A stretch of DNA of 33,220 nucleotides from Streptomyces tibetensis (lineage in GTDB: Bacteria > Actinomycetota > Actinomycetes > Streptomycetales > Streptomycetaceae): positions 1 through 33,220 of the forward strand of contig NZ_SZVW01000039.1 of assembly GCF_007655005.1 (NCBI RefSeq). Reading direction: 5' to 3'. The notes under the pieces were generated by a model. The model worked only from the letters and a program-made list of their open reading frames with translations, ran no database searches and was not told the origin of the DNA. Positions 29,571 through 33,220 of the stretch are shown in pieces. Every line of letters begins with the position of its first letter. Within the stretch, counting starts at the first letter, position 1. A program made the translations under genes and the position numbers.

Positions 29571-29599
29571 TTGACTAGAAAGCGCTTGCCCTCTACGTT
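29571..29599 (+). promoter_or_regulatory. Pectate lyase promoter with LacI-type palindrome
   Basis: TTGACT (29571-29576), a 17-nt spacer and TACGTT (29594-29599) give a near-ideal promoter on the plus strand. The spacer contains GAAAGCGCTTGC (29578-29589), centred on the palindrome AAGCGCTT, where a LacI-family repressor could block RNA polymerase. It would give a leader of about 170 nt before the lyase ATG. Confidence 0.65.
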
Positions 29600-29774
29600 C
29601 CGTTCAGCAGTGTGACCCGTCGGCACGGGCGAGGGCAGGTGCAGTGTGCATGGTGAACAGAATGACGAACTTCATTCATGTATGTGTACACCTGGCCTCT
29701 TAAGAGCTCGACGGAATACACGATCACCGGAAGGCCCCGACCCCCATCCGCCCCCACGACAGAAGGACTCGGGA

Positions 29775-30563
29775 ATGACTTCTGCGACACGTCCGCGCAC
29801 CCGCAGGCGCGCGACGACCGGCACGCTGGCCGCACTCGGCCTGTCGGTTGGCATGATCATGACTGTCAACGCGCCCGCTGCGAGCGCCGCCACCTGGCCG
29901 ACTCCCAACGGCAGCCAGGGGACCTCTTCCACCATCTCCGTGTCCGGCACCAAGGACTACGGGATGAAGCGGTACTACGGCACCGGCGCCCTGGCCGGTG
30001 ACGGCCAGGAGGAGGGCCAGGACCCGATCTTCAAGCTCGCCGACGGCGCGGTGCTGAAGAACGTCATCCTCGGTGCCCCCGCGGCCGACGGCATCCACTG
30101 CGAGGGCAGTTGCACGCTGCAGAACGTCTGGTGGGAGGACGTCGGCGAGGACGCCGCCACCTTCCGCGGCGGCAACGGTGCCACCTACCAGGTGATCGGC
30201 GGCGGTGCGAAGAAGGCCGCGGACAAGGTGTTCCAGCACAACGGAGGCGGCACCCTGACCATCTCCAACTTCGCGGTGCAGGAGTTCAAGACGCTGTACC
30301 GCTCCTGCGGTGACTGCTCCACGCAGTACACCCGCAAGGTCAACCTCAACACCATCGACGTGACCGGCACCGGCTCCACCGCGCGGCTCGTCGGCATCAA
30401 CGTCAACCGCAACGACGTGGCGACCCTGCGGAACATCACGATCCGCAACGACTCCGGCCGCAAGGTCGTCCCCTGCCAGAAGTACAACAACAACACCGCT
30501 GTCGGATCCGGACCCGACAGCAAGAACTGCCTCTACTCCACCTCGGACATCACCTACAGGTAG
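29775..30563 (+). CDS. Secreted pectate lyase, polysaccharide lyase family 3
   Basis: 262-residue exported pectate lyase cleaving polygalacturonate by beta-elimination. Residues 1-38 are a signal peptide with an RRR n-region (cleavage after ASA before ATWPTPNG). The mature domain is a short right-handed parallel beta-helix: GQEEGQDPIFKLADGAVLKNVILGAPAADGIHCEGSCTLQNVWWEDVGEDAATFRG is the PL3 core (calcium-binding acidic residues, ADGIHC and WWEDVGEDA). It continues with VFQHNGGGTLTISNFAVQEFKTLYRSCGDCS and ends in cysteine-containing turns. GAAGGA lies 7 nt before the ATG at 29775. With the neighbouring esterase it forms a plant cell-wall degradation pair. Its strong promoter carries a LacI-type palindrome, suggesting sugar-dependent derepression. 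Confidence 0.95.
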   Translation: MTSATRPRTRRRATTGTLAALGLSVGMIMTVNAPAASAATWPTPNGSQGTSSTISVSGTKDYGMKRYYGTGALAGDGQEEGQDPIFKLADGAVLKNVILGAPAADGIHCEGSCTLQNVWWEDVGEDAATFRGGNGATYQVIGGGAKKAADKVFQHNGGGTLTISNFAVQEFKTLYRSCGDCSTQYTRKVNLNTIDVTGTGSTARLVGINVNRNDVATLRNITIRNDSGRKVVPCQKYNNNTAVGSGPDSKNCLYSTSDITYR

Positions 30564-30595
30564 TCCCGGGCAGACAGTCCCCCCACGGTGAAGGC

Positions 30596-30632
30596 GGCCG
30601 TGCGGAGCGTCCGACGGGCGCTGCGCACGGCC
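30596..30632. terminator. Strong GC-rich hairpin between convergent genes
   Basis: GGCCGTGCG (30596-30604) pairs with CGCACGGCC (30624-30632) as perfect 9-bp arms. Inner AGCG/GCGCT bases extend the stem. It lies 33 nt after the pectate lyase stop and 8 nt beyond the paaX stop, so it probably terminates both convergent transcripts. Confidence 0.75.
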
Positions 30633-30639
30633 GTCCGCG

Positions 30640-31398
30640 TCATGTGCCGCGCACGCGTGCGCGGACCTCCCCGATCAGCTCCCGCTGGTAGGCGGTGTAG
30701 GCGGCGCGCAGTTCGGTGCCGGGCCAGCCGGCGGGCAGGAGTCCGGGCGGCAGCACGGGGTCCGCGAGCAGGTGCCGTACGACGGCGGCGAAGGCCGTCA
30801 GGCGGTCGGCCGGGCGGGGCGAGCCCGCGATGTGGGCGAGCAGAGCCCGGGCGGTGGCGGACCAGGCGTCCAGCGGCCAGAGGGTTTCGGCCAGCGCGCC
30901 CGAGGGGCGGTCGGGGCGGGCCGTGTAGCGCTGGACGACCTGGCCCAGGTCACCGGGGAGAGCACGGGTGAGGTTGGCGGGCCGGAGCCAGACGCCTTCG
31001 CGGAGTTCGGCGAGCCGGAGGGCGGTCAGCCGCGTGCGCAGGTCGGCACGTTCGGCCGGGCCACGTCCGGTCGCGGTGATCACGACCATCTCCCAGTCGC
31101 CGTGCCACGCGCGCGTGCGCGGATGCACGGCGTCGTCCTGGCGGCGCTGGCGTTCCAGCAGCCGGTCGCTGAGGCGGTAGCCCCCGTCGGTGCGCCGCAG
31201 GTCCCCGGCGGCCACCATCCGGCTGAGCGCCGCCCGCAGGGTGGAGCCGCCGACGTCGAAGCCCTCCACGAGCCGCAAAAGCTCCCTGACCGGCAGTTCG
31301 GGGGGATGTGTGCCGAGGAGCAGGCTCAGGACGACCGACCGCGCGGACAGCGGGCGCAGATCGAGCGCGCCGGGCGGCGCCGGGACGTTCATCGGCAT
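30640..31398 (-). CDS. PaaX family transcriptional regulator
   Basis: 252-residue regulator of the PaaX family (repressors that respond to aryl- or acyl-CoA such as phenylacetyl-CoA). The N-terminal winged helix is SARSVVLSLLLGTHPPELPVRELLRLVEGFDVGGSTLRAALSRMVAAGDLRRTDGGYRLS (about residues 18-78). The central domain starts RTRAWHGDWEMVVITATGRGPAERADLRTRL, and the C-terminal helices contain LPPGLLPAGWPGTELRAAYTAYQREL, the family ending. The ATG at 31398 is chosen; a GTG two codons earlier and an ATG two codons later are possible. Divergent from an AidB-like acyl-CoA dehydrogenase with an inverted repeat between them, so it likely controls that gene in response to a CoA thioester. Confidence 0.92.
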   Translation of the reverse strand: MPMNVPAPPGALDLRPLSARSVVLSLLLGTHPPELPVRELLRLVEGFDVGGSTLRAALSRMVAAGDLRRTDGGYRLSDRLLERQRRQDDAVHPRTRAWHGDWEMVVITATGRGPAERADLRTRLTALRLAELREGVWLRPANLTRALPGDLGQVVQRYTARPDRPSGALAETLWPLDAWSATARALLAHIAGSPRPADRLTAFAAVVRHLLADPVLPPGLLPAGWPGTELRAAYTAYQRELIGEVRARVRGT

Positions 31399-31426
31399 GG
31401 TCACGACTGTACGCCGCGGATTTCCG

Positions 31427-31464
31427 TGTTGCAGGATTGCTGCGGCCGTAGCCAGAGTGCAACA
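31427..31464. promoter_or_regulatory. Inverted repeat TGTTGCA-N24-TGCAACA between paaX and the dehydrogenase gene
   Basis: TGTTGCA (31427-31433) and TGCAACA (31458-31464) are perfect 7-bp inverted arms whose centres lie 31 bp apart, three helical turns. The right arm ends 8 nt before the dehydrogenase ATG, and the left arm lies about 29 nt from the paaX start. The arrangement suits a dimeric or tetrameric PaaX protein bound on one face of the DNA. Binding is inferred. Confidence 0.65.
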
Positions 31465-31472
31465 CTCGAAGC

Positions 31473-33146
31473 ATGGTCTCGACACCGGACGAACAGCCGT
31501 CGCACGGCGGATCCGCCACGCACGACGTCACCAACCAGGCCCCACCCCTCACCCCCTACGACGCCTCCGACGACACGGCCCTGCTGGAGGGGCTGCGGCG
31601 GGAAGGCGCCGGGTGGGCCGAGGAAGACCTGCGGCGGCTCGGGCGGCGGGCCGGCAGCGCCCAGGCGCAGGAGTGGGCCGACCTGGCCAACCGGCACGAG
31701 CCGGAGCTGCGCACGCACGACCGGTACGGCAACCGCGTCGACGAGGTGGAGTTCCACCCCGGCTGGCACCACCTGATGCGCACGGCGATCGGGGAGGGAC
31801 TGGCCGCATCGCCCTGGGCGGATGACCGGCCCGGCGCTCATGTCGTCAGGACCGCCGGCGGACTGGTGTGGGGGCACACCGAGGCCGGACACGGCTGCCC
31901 CACGTCGATGACCTACGCCGCCGTCCCCGCGCTGCGCAAGCAGCCGGAGCTGGCGAAGCTCTACGAGCCGTTGCTGACGAGCCGGGAGTACGACCCGGTC
32001 CTGCGGGAGCCCACCCAGAAGCGCGGGCTCCTCGCGGGCATGGGGATGACCGAGAAGCAGGGCGGCTCCGACGTCCGGACGAACACCACGGCAGCCACAC
32101 CGACGGCCGAGCCCGGGGTGTACACGCTGCGCGGGCACAAGTGGTTCACCTCGGCGCCGATGTGCGACGTGTTCCTCGTCCTGGCACAGGCTCCGGGCGG
32201 GCTGTCGTGCTTCCTCGTGCCGCGTGTACTGCCGGACGGAACCCGCAACACCTTCCGCATCCAGCGGTTGAAGGACAAGCTGGGCAACCGGTCCAACGCC
32301 TCTTCCGAGCCCGAGTTCGACGGGACGGTGGCCTGGCTGGTCGGCCCCGAGGGGCAGGGCGTGAAGACCATCATAGAGATGGTCAACTGCACCCGGCTGG
32401 ACTGCGTGATGATGTCGGCCGCGCTGATGCGCAAGTCCCTCGTCGAGGCCGGGCACCACGCGCGCCACCGCAGCGCGTTCGGCGCACGGCTCGTGGACCA
32501 GCCGCTGATGCGCAACGTTCTCGCCGATCTGGCCCTGGAGTCCGAGGCCGCAACGACGCTCACCCTGCGGCTGGCGGGGGCTGCCGACCGGGCGATCCGG
32601 GGGGACGATGTGGACGGTTCGGAAGCCGCGTTCCGCCGGATCGCCACCGCCATCGGCAAGTACTGGGTGACCAAGCGGGGGCCGGCTTTCACCGCGGAGG
32701 CACTGGAGTGCCTCGGCGGCAACGGCTATGTCGAGGACTCGGGCATGCCGCGGCACTACCGCGAGGCTCCCCTGCTGTCGATCTGGGAGGGCTCGGGGAA
32801 CGTCAACGCGCTCGACGTGCTGCGGGCACTGAGCCGCGAACCGGGCACCGCCGAGGCCCTGTTCGGCGAGCTCACCCTCGCCCGGGGAGCGGACGCCCGC
32901 CTGGACTCGGCCGTGACGCGGCTCAAGACGGGACTGCCCGAGGCGTCGCCGACCACGGCCCGCCGTCTCGTGGAGCAGATGGCGCTGGCCCTCCAGGCCT
33001 CCCTCCTCGTACGGCACGCCCCGGCGGCCGTCGCCGACGCCTTCTGCGCGACGCGGCTCGGAGGTGGCTGGGGGCACGCCTTCGGGACGCTGCCGCGGAC
33101 GGCGGACCTGGACACCATCGTGGAGCGGGCGCTGCCCGGCGGCTGA
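31473..33146 (+). CDS. AidB-like acyl-CoA dehydrogenase family protein
   Basis: 557-residue flavoprotein of the acyl-CoA dehydrogenase superfamily, AidB subgroup (longer than the usual 380-400 residues because of an extended N-terminus and C-terminal domain). FAD-site blocks: GMGMTEKQGGSDVRTNTT, then GHKWFTSAPMCDVFLVLAQ. The middle beta-domain leads to the helical domain with RSAFGARLVDQPLMRNVLADLALESEAA. The signature ECLGGNGYVEDSGMPRHYREAPLLSIWEGSGNV is the AidB form. AidB proteins protect DNA in alkylation stress or act on unusual acyl-CoAs; with PaaX control, a CoA-linked role is likely. The ATG at 31473 is near the right operator arm and has no strong ribosome-binding site. Electrons could pass to EtfAB. 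Confidence 0.94.
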   Translation: MVSTPDEQPSHGGSATHDVTNQAPPLTPYDASDDTALLEGLRREGAGWAEEDLRRLGRRAGSAQAQEWADLANRHEPELRTHDRYGNRVDEVEFHPGWHHLMRTAIGEGLAASPWADDRPGAHVVRTAGGLVWGHTEAGHGCPTSMTYAAVPALRKQPELAKLYEPLLTSREYDPVLREPTQKRGLLAGMGMTEKQGGSDVRTNTTAATPTAEPGVYTLRGHKWFTSAPMCDVFLVLAQAPGGLSCFLVPRVLPDGTRNTFRIQRLKDKLGNRSNASSEPEFDGTVAWLVGPEGQGVKTIIEMVNCTRLDCVMMSAALMRKSLVEAGHHARHRSAFGARLVDQPLMRNVLADLALESEAATTLTLRLAGAADRAIRGDDVDGSEAAFRRIATAIGKYWVTKRGPAFTAEALECLGGNGYVEDSGMPRHYREAPLLSIWEGSGNVNALDVLRALSREPGTAEALFGELTLARGADARLDSAVTRLKTGLPEASPTTARRLVEQMALALQASLLVRHAPAAVADAFCATRLGGGWGHAFGTLPRTADLDTIVERALPGG

Positions 33147-33163
33147 GGCGCCGGGGCCGGGGC

Positions 33164-33220
33164 GGGCCGGGGCCGGGCCTGCCGGTCGAGGAGGGCCGGG
33201 GCCGGGCCTGCCGGTCGAGG
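33164..33220. repeat. 29-bp tandem repeat reaching the window end
   Basis: GGGCCGGGGCCGGGCCTGCC followed by GGTCGAGG occurs at 33164-33191 and again at 33193-33220, a period of 29 bp with no mismatch over the 28 bp available. It begins 17 nt after the dehydrogenase stop. The second copy ends exactly at the window edge, so the array may continue. No coding capacity is apparent. Confidence 0.8.

Larger units (their letters stand above)
29444..29774. other. Divergent control region between the esterase and pectate lyase genes
   Basis: 331 nt without a gene. It holds a CebR-like box near the esterase, a TTGACT-N17-TACGTT promoter with a LacI-type palindrome toward the lyase, and then an AT-richer leader of about 170 nt. 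The leader contains two perfect palindromes, GTGTACAC (29684-29691) and CTCTTAAGAG (29697-29706). The leader palindromes have no assigned role. Confidence 0.6.

Overview
This 33.2 kb window is very GC-rich. Its genes have third codon positions that are almost all G or C, frequent GTG and TTG starts, and gene families typical of Streptomyces: DUF6421, DUF5134, DUF6214, LVIVD-repeat/DUF305, FUSC with MarR, PaaX with an AidB-like dehydrogenase, and CBM2-bearing secreted enzymes. I read it as a piece of a Streptomyces chromosome. I see no tRNA, rRNA, CRISPR array, insertion sequence, phage gene or biosynthetic cluster. It is a mosaic of small operons for housekeeping, redox, envelope and secreted-hydrolase functions, many next to their own regulator.

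Layout. 96-1899: etfBA, the electron transfer flavoprotein (minus strand). 2121-3603: a flavin reductase and a membrane-tethered thioredoxin, divergent from a DUF4395 membrane protein. 3790-7371: a 1-acylglycerol-3-phosphate acyltransferase, a B3/B4-domain protein with a transglutaminase-like protein, and a secreted protein of unknown role. 7381-10633: a tightly coupled operon of DUF6421, a short-chain dehydrogenase and a threonine-aldolase-like PLP enzyme; both junctions can use GTGA overlaps. 10883-14793: a glycerophosphodiester phosphodiesterase, a GNAT acetyltransferase, two VOC proteins and an aldo/keto reductase behind a MerR-type promoter. 14828-17223: a FUSC membrane protein and its MarR regulator. 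17373-20644: DUF5134, an M56 metallopeptidase, a PAP2 phosphatase and a HAD hydrolase. 20845-23864: a TetR regulator, an LVIVD-repeat secreted protein and a DUF305 lipoprotein. 24119-24945: DUF6214 and a small protein. 25100-28000: an FprA-type ferredoxin reductase, an ArsR regulator and an OYE-family flavin oxidoreductase. 28091-30563: a divergent pair of secreted polysaccharide-active enzymes (CE1 esterase-CBM2 and PL3 pectate lyase) under LacI/CebR-type operators. 30640-33146: a PaaX regulator divergent from an AidB-like acyl-CoA dehydrogenase.

The clearest non-coding signals are operators: two TACGA(G/T)-N4 dyads between arsR and the OYE gene, a 9-bp-arm dyad on the tetR promoter, adjacent palindromes before the FUSC-marR operon, TGTTGCA/TGCAACA arms between paaX and the dehydrogenase, a TTGCGC-N19-TAGCGT MerR-like promoter, and a one-mismatch CebR box. 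Several genes appear leaderless, with a TANNNT element 6-8 nt before the start codon. Three degenerate short tandem repeats lie between genes or at the window edge. The best candidate for an undescribed system is the DUF6421-SDR-aldolase operon; DUF6421 carries a HDxxH-x23-E arrangement resembling a variant zincin site.
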